From NCBI GenBank assembly GCA_039621445.1, contig CP154957.1:16996595-17060594 (forward strand): a stretch of DNA of 64,000 nucleotides, in the 5' to 3' direction. Below are positions 33,594 to 58,800 of this stretch, in pieces. Made by a program: the position numbers and the translations under genes. Each line of letters opens with the position of its first letter. Position 1 is the first letter of the stretch. The DNA is from Euglena gracilis (taxonomy: Eukaryota; Euglenida; Euglenophyceae; Euglenales). The notes under the pieces were generated by a model that saw nothing but the letters and a program-made list of their open reading frames with translations, was not told the DNA's origin and ran no database searches.

Positions 33594-33622
33594 GTGTATA
33601 TGCATATGTATATGTATATGCA

Positions 33623-33677
<55 letters not shown>

Positions 33678-33748
33678 GTGTGTATGTGTATGTGTGTATG
33701 TGTATGTGTATGTATACGTATACGTATACATATACGTATGTGTATGTG

Positions 33749-33780
<32 letters not shown>

Positions 33781-33781
33781 C

Positions 33782-33866
<85 letters not shown>

Positions 33867-33901
33867 AATATGTTATATGTATATGTATATGCATATGTAT
33901 G

Positions 33902-33940
<39 letters not shown>

Positions 33941-33990
33941 TTATGTATATGTATATGCATATGTCTATGTATATGTATATGTATACACAA
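33460..33990. repeat. (TATATG)n / (TATGTG)n microsatellite
   Basis: About 530 bp of hexamer repeats between the family C and family E elements. Confidence 0.97.
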
Positions 33991-34367
33991 TAACCCCCCC
34001 CCCCACTTACACACCCCCCGGGGTTAGTAGGGTCTGGTTTGGTTGGTCGGCCGACGGGGGGGTTTATAAGTGGGGGGGGTTTATAAGTCCCAGAATTGTT
34101 GGTGAAAATCCGAACCCCAAAAATGACCCCGAAACCCCCCAAATAGGCAATTTTTGGCAAATTTGGTCAAAAATGGCATTTTTGATGGTGGTCGATCTCA
34201 AAAAAGTGCCAAAAAATCAGTTTTTTTTGGGTGGTTTGCGGCCGAAAAAATCGTCGCCGGCGGCTTTCATTTTTTTTCCTGGGGGGGGGGGGTATAAGTC
34301 CCGGTTTGGTTGGTCGGCCCGAGGGGGGGGTTTATAAGTGGGGGGGTTAAAGTGGGGGGGGGGGTTA
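33991..34367. mobile_element. C-tract-bounded element, family E, copy 2
   Basis: Left end TAACCCCCCCCCCC then ACTTACAC; right end GTGGGGGGGGGGTTA. Internal GGTTGGTCGGCC-GA-GGGGGGGTTTATAAGTGGGGG modules are present twice. The left edge directly abuts the microsatellite. Confidence 0.65.
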
Positions 34368-35037
34368 GATGATTCCGGGAGTGAACCTGGCCTCGACGTC
34401 AATGGGGTTGGGAAAGGCGACCGGATTTAAGGGTGACGTGGCACTCTGACCGGTTCCCTATACGTGTTCCGCGTTGTGCTGACCTCGCACCCATTTACCG
34501 TGGGGCCGGGGTCAATTTTGTCGGGTCCGCTGCAGCGCAGGGGATTGCCTCTGGGCCCCATACGGGGTTCCTGTGCAGGGCTTTCTTCAGCTGGAGGGGA
34601 CGTTACCCTGGGCTAGCCAACCCCTCCACAGCCACGCCACAGCCAGCACCTCCCAGCTGGGCTGCGGATCCCCCCCCCAGGGTCCAGCCCGGCGAAGCTG
34701 GAGTGGACCGAAAGATTTTGAAAAAAGGGTTCAAAACGACCAAATATGGCTTGGGCTGTTTTGGATTTGGATTTGGATTTGGATTTGGGATTTCCCCTCC
34801 TAACTTTGGCTGAGGAATGCCAACCCAACCTTTTGGGGCATTTGTCTTGGGTACCCACCGGGTCCAGCTGCCAGCTGGCTGGACCCCCCCCCCCCCCGGA
34901 CCCCCCACCCGTGGGGGGTGGGTCCAGCTAGCACCTTTCTCCTCTCTCCTGGTGTGTGTGTGTGTGTGTGTGTGTGTGTCTGGACTTGCATCTGTGTGTG
35001 CAGAGGCAGGGGGGTGCGGTGGTTTGTTTGTTGTTCA

Positions 35038-35118
35038 ATGAAGTCCAATCCCCTGAGCCAGCGAGCGGAGGAAAACCAAGGCACAAGCTTCATTCTGAGG
35101 CTTGGGGGCCCGGACCAG
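35038..35118 (+). CDS. Possible first exon with start codon, product unknown
   Basis: ATG at 35038 opens MKSNPLSQRAEENQGTSFIL followed by RLGGPDQ, running 27 codons into an excellent donor CCAG|GTGAGT. It ends in phase 0, which does not match the kinase exon at 37120. It may belong to an unrecognised short transcript or a 5' leader of the kinase. Confidence 0.3.
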
Positions 35119-35174
35119 GTGAGTGCTTACTTTGATTTCACATTCCGGACCAATTCACCAGCATTGCATAATTA

Positions 35175-35700
35175 CCCCCCTTAGCCCCAAATTTCAAATG
35201 GCATCGCAACAAGAGTGCGGAACGCCCGGTGTTGTTAACTGAACAAAACACGGTTAGCCCCCCTTGCCCAAGATAGTCATTTATGTGGCCCTTCTCCGCC
35301 CCCCCCCCCACCCCCCCCCCCCCCCGCCCCCCTCGCCCTCCGCCCCCGCCCCGCCCCCCCCCCCCCCCACCCCCCCCCCCTCCCCCCCCCCCCCCCCCCC
35401 CCCACCCCCCCCCCCCGGACCCCCCCCACCCCGCTGGGGGAGGCGTGGGGGTGTGTCCAGCTGCACCTTCCCACCGGCTGCGCCCCGCCCGACCCATGTC
35501 CCTCAGGAAAACCCTGTTCCCTGTGATTGTACCCAGCTCTGGTTCATTCCGGAATCAATATCACCAGCATTGGCTTTAAGTGCCCCCCCCAAATTTCAAA
35601 TGGCATTGCAAACAAAAGTGCCGACGCCTGGTGTTGTTAACTGAACAAAAAACACCCGTTTCAAATCCTTGCCCAAAGTAGTCATTATGTGGCCCTTCTC
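35175..35700. repeat. 130-bp direct repeat flanking a poly-C tract
   Basis: CCAAATTTCAAATGGCAT..GGTGTTGTTAACTGAACAAAA..GTCATT.ATGTGGCCCTTCTCC occurs at about 35185-35300 and again at 35588-35703. Between them is a C-dominated tract of about 120 bases (35298-35416). The layout echoes 9612-9843, where a poly-C tract also lies between two copies. Confidence 0.8.
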
Positions 35701-36433
35701 CACAAAGGAGTCTTTGTTTGGATTTGACCAGAGAAGCCTCCCAGCACAACACCATCGCGCCGCTACAAAGTGACTGCCGCCTCTCCAACCTTTGAGACCC
35801 CCCTTGTCTCTTTCAGTTTCATTTAACGTGGAATCCAGCGTCTGACTCGGCGGTCATCGAACGTCCTCCCTTGCCATGCTTTTGGAAATTGCACTATGCT
35901 CCAAGAGGACGCAGCACTGCAGTCTCTCCTGGCCTCTGAGTTACCCAAGTTCATTTCCCTGGCTGCCGGGGTCGTCACAGATGTTGGAGAGATAGGTGGT
36001 TACGGGCGGGTTTTGGAATGAGGTGGCCGTCCTGCTTTTCGGTTGGGATGCTGTGACCCTGCGGGATCTGAAAGCTCAGCGGGAAAAAGTATTGGCTGGA
36101 CTGGGGGTTCTGAATTCAAAACCTCGTACACTGTAAACAGTGGCGTGGCCAAAGTGAAGCTTCTCGGCATGCTTTGGGCCAAAAAATTTGCATCTGAAAA
36201 TATGCGAAAAACGAGATTTCGGGCAAGACTAAGAATTTTCGCACTGGAGGAAAGAATATTGATTTTTTGGGGGGGGTGTCCAACTCCGGGGCCCTTGGTG
36301 GAACATTTGATGAAGGCCATTCAACCGATGTTTCTCCAAGAAGAACCCTGAAAGATGAAGGAATTTGCCCGATTTTGTCTTCTGTGGGTCTCAACACCTG
36401 CCACCCTGAAGCGCGACAGGGCTACAGAGAACC

Positions 36434-36830
36434 TTACCCCACAGCCCAGGCGGAAGCCAGCCAGGATACCCCGGCTGGAAGACCACCGGCAGAGGCACAG
36501 GTGGCGATGAGCCGTCCTGTTGCCGCAATGCCACCGCCGATCCCTCCGGTATGGAAGGAGCCGCGACCCGGCTGGGCATCCAGCAAGGGTCGTCCACCTT
36601 CACGTTCGAAGGCGTACAGATCAATTACGTAATGGAATAGTCTGACTCTGTTCTCAGTGTGGCGTAATACCACCTCGGTGACTGCTTCCAGAGGGGTGAC
36701 AGGGCGGTTTCCTGCAACATGGTAATCATGCTGCATTCGCCAGCCTTCGTCTTCCAGCTCCTCCTTGAAGTTGAGCATATGCTCAAAGTCCGAGAGGACT
36801 TCTGCTGGTTCCTCTTCCTCCTCACGTGCT
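36434..36830 (-). CDS. Minus-strand open frame of protein-like composition, unidentified
   Basis: Reading leftwards from about 36830 the frame opens with EEEEEPAEVLSDFEHMLNFK, continues EELEDEGWRMQHDYHVAGNR and PVTPLEAVTEVVLRHTENRV, then FHYVIDLYAFEREGG, before becoming Gly/Ala-rich. The amphipathic pattern with charged residues, Trp and Tyr looks like a true protein rather than a shadow frame, and no + strand frame here does. Codon use is more even than in host exons. It could be an exon of an opposite-strand gene or a mobile-element remnant. A GTAAGGGTGAGGGTAAGG repeat lies just upstream. Confidence 0.4.
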
Positions 36831-37123
36831 GTTCCCTTACCCTTACCCTCACCCTTACCTTTTCAACAGCCTCCCCCCCACCCACAAACAAGGACAATGG
36901 CGACACAAAGGGAAATTGGATAGCCCACTGCGACAACAGCCCTGACGAAACTGCGAAGGCTGCTGCCTCTTTACTCTCCCTCTGCTTGGTGGGCAGCCCC
37001 CCACCCCCCAATAGCTGAAAATCCGTTTTTTGGGGGGGGTTTGGGTGTTTGCTGAAAATCGGCAGGGGGGCTTTTGGGGGGAGGTTAGGCATCGCCTGCT
37101 CCTCCCCCCTGCCGTGCAGCCCC

Positions 37124-52053
<14,930 letters not shown>

Positions 52054-52172
52054 TGATGCTGGGCGATGCTGGGCGATGCAGGGCGATGCTGGGCGATGCT
52101 GGAATTTTGGAGACCAGAGGTGGGGTTCCGATGCTGGGTGATGCTGGGCGATGCTGGGTGATGCTGGCATTT
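52054..52172. repeat. 10-bp minisatellite GATGCTGGGC, block 1
   Basis: About ten copies of GATGCTGGGC, interrupted by a unique 35-bp stretch, immediately after the kinase stop codon. Confidence 0.9.
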
Positions 52173-52559
52173 TTTTGTACATTTTGAAGGATTAAACCCA
52201 TTTTTGTGATAATTTCCCCACAATTCTCCAGTCTTGCACCCATTTTGGCCATTATGGATCAATTTTTGCTAATTTGGGGGTTATTTGTCACTGAGTTAGC
52301 AAATATTAGGCTAATTTGGGTCAATATGAGCGCATTTTATGGCATTTTGGGCCATTTTGTGCCTTTGTGGTAATTTTGGGTCATTTTTCACAATCTTTTG
52401 GCGTTTTTTGGCAATTTTTTTGGTCATTTGAAGCATTTTAGGTCATTTTGGTTGCTTTTTGGGGGCTTTTTGTGGTCATTTTTGGGTTTTTGTGGTCATT
52501 TTTGGGTTTTTGTGGTTATTTTGGCTTGGTTGGGTGCCAATGGATGAATACTGGACAGA

Positions 52560-53360
52560 CTCTGGACAAGATGAAGATGCTGGACAAGATGCAGCCGTTG
52601 GACAAGATGTACATACCAGACAAGATGCCGATGCTGGGCAAGATGAAGTGGATGCAGATACTGGACAACATGCAGATGGTGGACAAGATGCAGATACTGA
52701 TAAGATGCCAATACTAGACAAGGTGCCGATGCTGTACAAGGTGCAGATGCTGGACAAGATGCAAATGCTGGACAACATGCAGATGCTGGACAAGATGCAG
52801 ATGCTGGACAAGAAGCAGATACAGGACAAGATGAAGTGGATGCAGACACCGGACAACGTTGCAGATACTGAGAAGATGGTGATGTTGGACAAGGTGTAGA
52901 TGGTTGAGAAGATGTAGATGGTGGACAAAATGCCGATGCTGGACAAGGTGAAGATGCTGGACAAGATGCAGATGCTGGAAAAGATGCCGATGCTGGACAA
53001 GATGAATTGGATGCAGGCACTGGACAACATGCAGATGCTGGACAAGATGCCGATGCTAGACAAGATTAACTGGATGCAGGCACTGGACAAGATGCAGATG
53101 CTGGACAAGATGCAGATGCTGGACAAGATGAACTCACTGGACAAGATGCAGATGCTGGACAAGATGCCGATGCTGGACAAGATGAACTGGATGCAGACAC
53201 TGGACAACATGCAGATGGTGGACAAGATGCAGTTGCTAGGCAAGAAGCAGATCCTGGACAAGATGCAGATGCTAGACAAGATGCAGATGCTGGACAACAT
53301 GCAAATGCTGTACAAGATGCAGACACTGCACAAGATGCAGATGCTGGACAAGATGCAATG
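52560..53360. repeat. 18-bp minisatellite GATGCTGGACAAGATGCA
   Basis: About 40 units of 18 bp with frequent variants. Two frames are open over hundreds of bases (MLDKMQ and DAGQDA peptides), but the open stretches break and change frame and have no start or splice context, so I do not call a gene. Confidence 0.92.
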
Positions 53361-53529
53361 AGACCAGACGCAGTGGATGCACGCCGTTGCTGTTGCAAGG
53401 GTGCCACCCTCCACCCTCCAGCACAACAACTGTTTTGGATTTTGTTTGTCTGGCCGGCAAGAGGCTTGCAACTTGCACTCGATGTTGCCATCTCACAGGC
53501 CTGCACCACATCCTGTGCTGGCAAAAAAG

Positions 53530-54030
53530 CAGCAAAAGTGGTCAAAAAGTGGTCAAAAAGCAGGCAAAGGTGGGGTAAAAGTGGTTAGAAAGCAGCAAAA
53601 GTGGCAAAAAGGTGGGCAAAAGTGGTCAAAAAGCAGCAAAAGTGGGCAAAAAAGTGAAGTGATCAAAAAGCAGCAACAGTGGCCAAAAGTGGGCAAAAAG
53701 TAGCAAACGTGGACAAAAGTGGTCGAAAAGCAACAAAAGTTGTCAAAAGTGGTCAAAAAGCAGGCAAAGGGGCCAAAAGTGGTCAAAAAGCAGCAAAAGT
53801 GATCAAAAAGCTGCAAAGGTGGATGGAAATGGGCAAAAGTGGGCAAAAAGCAACAAAAGTGGTCAAGAAGCAGTCAAAATTGGTCAAAAGGCAGCAAATG
53901 TGGGCAAAAGCGGTCAAAAAACGTCAAAAGTGGTCAAAGTGGGCAAAAAGCAGTCAAAAGTGGTCAAAGTGGTCAAAAAGCAACCAAAGATGGCCAAAAA
54001 AAAAAAGTAGCCAAAAGTGGGCTAGAGCGG
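53530..54030. repeat. CAAAAAGCAGCAAAAGTGGT minisatellite
   Basis: Units of about 10 and 20 bp alternating CAAAAGTGGT and CAAAAAGCAG, A-rich on the + strand. Confidence 0.9.
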
Positions 54031-54069
54031 CAAAAACAGCAGGCATTATAGGTACACCTTCAAGGGCTC

Positions 54070-54150
54070 CAAAGGCGATGCTGGGCGATGCTGGGCGATG
54101 CTGGGCGATGCTGAGCGATGCTGGGCGATGCTGGGCGATGCTGGGCCCAA
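54070..54150. repeat. 10-bp minisatellite GATGCTGGGC, block 2
   Basis: Seven or so units of the same 10-mer seen at 52054-52172, now on the far side of the two other minisatellites. Confidence 0.92.
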
Positions 54151-55023
54151 GGGCATGGCTGACCAGAGGTGCTTGGGGGCGAGAGCGAGGGGGCGATTGG
54201 TGCGGTACCTGGCATGCACGTTCTCTGGCCTGCTCCGAGGAAAACGTCATTTTGAGCCTTTCTTGGCTAACTGACAGGAAGACCACCACAGGGCATGCCA
54301 CGAGGTTGTTACCAGGGGGGGGGGGTTGGCAATTCACCTGAAAACCACAGCGTGGAAGCCATTGGTGATGTGTCTGTGTGGCGATACCAAATGGTCGCTT
54401 TACTCGTTGACGGTCAATCACGGTCTTGTCAAGAAGCAAGCTTAATTAACTGTATCGCTTTGATAAGCAGCCCTGTTTTATGAAGTGCGAAACCTATTGT
54501 ACCAGCCCCCTCCCCTAAACAAAATAATGTGCCCAGAGGTGTATTATTTGAGCATCCGAAGTCTGGGCCGAGGGGGGGGTACTTTTCGAGGGTGTGTTAT
54601 TTGGTCAACTTCTCAAGGCCCACAAAATGCACATTTTGTTATAGTGTTTGAAATTTGCATTCTTTTTAACCCTGTTTTTTTTGCTACTACCTCATTTTTC
54701 TTGTACCAATGTCTTTCAATTTTTTTCTGCCAAAATTTTCTTCCAGAATATGCTGTTTCAGAGGGAAATTGATGATTTTCCGCCTAGCGATTTTCCTCTC
54801 AGGGATGCGACGGATGTGACGGCAGGGGGGAGGTATTATCTGGGCAGCTGAGTCCCGGGGGGCTTAATATCTTAATTAGGTGGGTCTACCCACATTGATT
54901 TTGCGCCTCTTTTGGAATAGTCGCTGCTCTCAAGCCCTGCCCCCCCCAATCTGCTGGGAAGTTGCCACCCAGGTTCACGCTTGGTTGCGGTAGCGAGGTC
55001 TGCTGCATCCCCCACCCCCACAG

Positions 55024-55207
55024 GTCGGCCGGCGGGGATGTGGACGGCGGGTGCTCCGTCGAGGCCCTCCTCCCGGTGACCCCCGACGCCAGCCCGCAAC
55101 TGACGCCGTACCGCAGTCCCCTGCTGAAGGCCCTCACCGGCCAGGCCCGCAAGTGGTGGCGGCGGCGGACCACCGAGGCACGTTGCCCATTGGGACGATG
55201 GAGTGTG
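55024..55207 (+). CDS. Candidate exon of unidentified gene (SVEALLPVTPDASPQ)
   Basis: After CCCCACAG the frame reads SAGGDVDGGCSVEALLPVTP, DASPQLTPYRSPLLKALTGQ and ARKWWRRRTTE, with strong G/C third-position bias. A phase-0 donor lies at AGT|GTGGTG or GTG|GTGCAC, matching the phase-0 start at 55681. A basic WWRRR patch is notable. No family recognised. Confidence 0.6.
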
Positions 55208-55231
55208 GTGCACCGGCTGGACGGAAGCGCC

Positions 55232-55372
55232 TAAACCCCCCCAAAATAAGACCCCCCTGGCCGGTCCGAGCAAAAATCCATGAAATGGACCCCCCCATAA
55301 ATAAGACTCCCCTCGTGCTTTTCAGCAACCGACCCATGAAATGGACCCAGGGTCTTATTTTGGGGGGGTTTA
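55232..55372. mobile_element. 141-bp element with perfect 22-bp terminal inverted repeats and TA edges
   Basis: The left end starts TAAACCCCCCCAAAATAAGA and the right end is its exact complement over 22 bp, so TA is at both edges. The interior has CCATGAAATGGACCC twice in direct orientation and AATAAGACTCCCC. It has no coding capacity. The ends closely resemble the right end of the 915-bp element at 31055-31969. Confidence 0.85.
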
Positions 55373-55680
55373 GCTGCAGGAGCACAAATATAGACCCCCG
55401 ACTCTCCCAGAAAGCCCCACCGGCCAAAGTGGGAGCAGCAAACCCTTCAAGTTCTCAGTCTGACATACAGGCTACTTTAGAAAAAAATGAATTGTAACTG
55501 AGTCGACCTAATGCAATAAGAATATGTTCCGGTAAATAACAGGGTAATAATTGGTTCAGCTGCAGGTGTTATATGAGTGTACTGAGTTCACCACACGTTT
55601 GCATTGGATGCTGTGAAGGTACCTCGGTAGCGGTGGCCGATCTCTTGACCACTTCTGCCATTCCCGTCTGTGCCGTCCAG

Positions 55681-55880
55681 CGCCTGGGGTCTGCCCACGA
55701 CAACTCGCTGTCCGTATTTGCCGAGCCCCTGGCCGAGCTGGGCGCCGCAGTCAGCCACAACGCGGGGCCCGCCACGCCCCACGGCAACCGCTTCAAGCTG
55801 CTGGCCGGGCGGCTCCTCTGGACCCACCCTCCTCCGAGCAGGAACCGGCCCAGGATGTTGGCCTGCCGTCTGTCCCGTCA
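55681..55880 (+). CDS. Candidate exon of unidentified gene (NSLSVFAEPLAELG)
   Basis: Acceptor TGTGCCGTCCAG, phase 0. The frame reads RLGSAHDNSLSVFAEPLAEL, GAAVSHNAGPATPHGNRFKL and LAGRLLWTHPPPSR with exon-like codon bias. The 3' boundary is uncertain (GT sites near 55867-55882). Probably the same gene as 55024-55207. Confidence 0.6.
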
Positions 55881-57149
55881 GCTGTTTCAGGATTGGACTG
55901 GAGGCTCAACCGTGTCGCTTAGTCATCGGAGGAAGTTTTTTTTTAAAAAAAAGTATGAGATGGCGTGAGTCTGCACCCCAGATGCACATCATCTTTACGC
56001 CTGATGTGCCATATGCCACTGACAGACTTCCCCACCCGGGCTGTTGGAGTTGTGGTGCGTGGCTGTGTGCGGTGGGAGCCGCCCGTGGGCATCCAGCCTG
56101 CGCACCAGCCGCTGCCTCCCTTTCATGCCATTGCTGCCCGACCCCATTCTCCAGTGTTCGAACTGATGAAATGAAATTCCATTTTTTATTTTACCCCCCC
56201 CCCCCAGATGGGAGGCAAGCACCTATAGTCAAGCCCCAAAATTTCCTCATTTTACGCCATTTTAGGCCATTTTAGGTCATTTTAGGCCATTTTAAGGTAT
56301 AGGTGGGGGTTCTGAAAATCATAATCTTGCGTCATTTTTGTCCCGAAAACTGTATCATAATGTGTGCAACCTTCTCTTATTCAGTGATAAGAAATGTACA
56401 TCCAAAAAAAGCATGCAAAATTCACGAATACTGCATCATAACCATGGGAAGCTCAAAAAATCGCACCGCATACCCACAGAGGAATTCTGGACAATAAGAA
56501 TTTACGGCAATGAATTTTTCTCAAAAATATATTTAAACTGTTATTTGAGCTCCCAAAAAAGTGCCTGGTTTTCTTGTACTTTGTGAAATCTACACCATTC
56601 TGCGGGATTCACAAAAAGAACTTAGGTGGCACATCTCGCACCTAAGCTTTTTTTCTTTGTCGATGTGCACAAATGCGCACATCGACATTTTTTATGAAAA
56701 TGACAAGATATGACCCCAAAATCCCAAAAATAATGTAAGTAATAATATAATATAAGCAGGATGTGATGTGGAACCCGAGGACGCGAAGACAGAAGCATCA
56801 TTATCGCAAAACAGACATCGTTGCACACAAAAAAAAAGATGGGAGAAAGAAAAAAATACACCTGCCCAAACCTTCAAAATTCAGCTTCCAAAAGAAGGTT
56901 CGGACTGTGGATTCAGGGACTGATGCTATAATTAATTGGGAAAAAAAAGGGCCTTGAGGGGCTGTGCTCCTCCGCCAAATCCACTGTTCGCTGTCCACAT
57001 CAACAGAAGACACAGAAAGTCATTCCCTGAATGGCTTCAGTTGTTCACAAAAAAAATTGTTGTGCCACAGAATTTTTCCCATTTTAGGCCATTTTTGGCC
57101 TTTAGGTTTTTTGGGCTAGAGGCAGGGGGGGGGAAAAATGCAACTTGCA

Positions 57150-57350
57150 TAATTTGCATTTTTTTGCATAATCGGGGTTTTCCGAAATTTGCATTTTTTT
57201 GCATTTTTTTGCATTTTTTTGCATAAAATATTTTGACCCGGAAAATTTTTTTTGTAGTTGGTCGCCATATGTTTGCATTTTTTTGCATTTTCTTTGCATT
57301 TTTTGCATTTTTTTTCCATTTTTTGCATAAAATATTTTGTCCTGGAAAAC
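57150..57350. repeat. TTTGCATTTTTTTGCAT arrays
   Basis: Tandem TTTTTTTGCAT units in two sub-blocks, each preceded by GGAAAA.TTTTTTTG.AGTTGGTCGCCA-like sequence (57240 and 57345). A second array is at 57795-57850. Confidence 0.85.
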
Positions 57351-57477
57351 TTTTTTGCAGTTGGTCGCCAATGTCATGTTTTGTCTCTGGTCCCTCTGCA
57401 GTTGCCTGGGGTTTTTCTTGCTCTTGCTGTTGGCTTTCAGGAGGAGGGAATTGCAAAAAACTGGCTAGACAACTAGA

Positions 57478-57625
57478 CCGCCCCCCCACCCCCCCCACAC
57501 CCCCCCACCCCCCCCCACCCCCCCACCCCACACACCCCCCCCCACCCCCCCCCCACACCCCCCCCAAACCCCCCCACACCCCCCCCCACACCCCCCCACT
57601 CCCCCCCCCACCCCCCGACACCCCC
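57478..57625. repeat. C-rich tract, about 150 bases
   Basis: C-runs separated by single A or ACA, in the intron between candidate exons. Confidence 0.95.
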
Positions 57626-58109
57626 CCACATTTGTCTAGTGTAGGAGCCAGTTTTTGCAATATATGTCCAGGAGGTCTTCTTTGTGAATCATTGACAGGT
57701 ATACACCGGCATTGTCACATGCCTATGGATTATAGGCAGCAACTCTGTTACATTCCAGCCTTTTCTCAGGGTTTTCTCAGGGTTTTCTTTGCAAGTTGCA
57801 TTTTTTTGCATTTTTTTGCATTTTTTTGCATTTTTTTGCATTTTTTTGACTTGCATAATTTGAAGGGCCAAGTTGCATTTCCCCCCCCCCCTGCTAGAGG
57901 TGCCTGATGCGAGGTCATGCATGTGTGGTCGCCAGGAGGTTGGATCGCGGCCCAACCTATTCGAAAAACGGTCGCCGCGCACGTTTCTTGGTTGGACAGT
58001 GGCTGGCCGTGGGCCAATCAACACCAAGCCTCAAGAATAAATCGACACCGGGCCGGGCCCATTCACCGCTGAAGAAGCTGCGTCTTGTTCTCTGGGTGGG
58101 TTCGGATGC

Positions 58110-58200
58110 TCAAGTCCACAGGTGAACCCTTCCTGCTCCACGCCGCCGCGTACTCTGTGAACCGGGGACCCCGAGCGAGGAGACCCCCGGGTCTGGAGTG
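58110..58200 (+). CDS. Candidate exon (GEPFLLHAAAYSVN)
   Basis: After GTCCACAG the frame reads GEPFLLHAAAYSVNRGPRAR and a basic Pro/Arg stretch. The 3' end is not defined. It may belong to the same gene as 55024-58800. Confidence 0.4.
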
Positions 58201-58279
58201 GCGGAGTGAATGCCGGAGCTTGACTGGCTTGGCTTGGCTTTTGAAGAAGCGGACGTACCCCCCGAGGAGGGGGGAGGGG

Positions 58280-58400
58280 GCAGTGGGATGCCGGTGCCCC
58301 GAGCTGCCCCCACGCCGCCGGCCCCGCCCGCCAAGGTGCCGGTGCCGCCCAAGACCGCGTCCCGGCGCACGTCGCGCATGTCTACCGGCCAACGGGCCCC
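58280..58400 (+). CDS. Candidate Pro-rich exon
   Basis: A frame, also open upstream from ATG 58210, reads MPVPRAAPTPPAPPAKVPVP and PKTASRRTSRMSTG with almost exclusively G/C third positions. It looks like a disordered linker with Ser/Thr-Arg sites. Boundaries are not resolved. Confidence 0.4.
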
Positions 58401-58738
58401 ACGGCTGGGGCCCTGCCCCCCTGCCCTGTCATGGGGGGGGGACCGTGGAACGCTGCACCCCAGCGGGGCCCCCCAGGCCGAGAATTTCTCTGTGCGTGCC
58501 TCCAACGCCGCTCTCTCCCAGAGAGTGGCGTTGGAGGTTCGCTGTCGTTTTTTTTTTCCGGCCTGGGACCCCGCATCCACGCCATCCCCCCCCCCCCCTA
58601 GAGTGGCCACACTTCACTGGGTTTCGTTGATTGCCATCCCAGGTCAGGAGTTGCTGCCTGGACCCTACCAACACCACTGGCCCTTGGGGGGGATAGGGTT
58701 GGGAGGGGCTCGCTTCTGTTTTCGATGAATTCGGCGAG

Positions 58739-58800
58739 CCGCCGCGGAGGCCGTTGCGCCCATCGTCTTCTCGCCCACGAGCGCGATCGCCACCGGCTGA
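58739..58800 (+). CDS. Candidate terminal exon (VAPIVFSPTSAIATG)
   Basis: After TTCGGCGAG a phase-1 frame reads AAEAVAPIVFSPTSAIATG and stops at TGA 58798-58800. Every codon but one ends in G or C, and composition returns to non-coding afterwards. It is a plausible end of the gene beginning at or before 55024. Confidence 0.5.

Larger units (their letters stand above)
34368..37123. other. Interval upstream of the histidine kinase
   Basis: Apart from a possible first exon (35038-35118), a direct repeat, a poly-C tract and a minus-strand frame, listed separately, I see no gene here. The kinase promoter should lie in this interval but no core element could be identified. Confidence 0.5.
52054..55023. 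other. Intergenic interval of nested minisatellites
   Basis: Downstream of the kinase stop. It contains four minisatellite blocks (52054-52172, 52560-53360, 53530-54030, 54070-54150) and a short C/G-run element near 54515-54615. No exon seen. Confidence 0.7.
55900..58105. other. Non-coding interval with T-rich GCAT arrays
   Basis: AT-rich. It contains a hairpin GTCGATGTGC...GCGCACATCGAC at 56657-56686, TTTTTTTGCAT arrays and a C-rich tract, listed separately. No exon seen. Confidence 0.6.

Noticed and set aside
52459-53471. Open frames encoding MLDKMQ- or DAGQDA-type repeats.
   Set aside because: The 18-bp minisatellite is a multiple of three and stop-free, so open frames arise on both strands. 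They break repeatedly and have no start or splice context.
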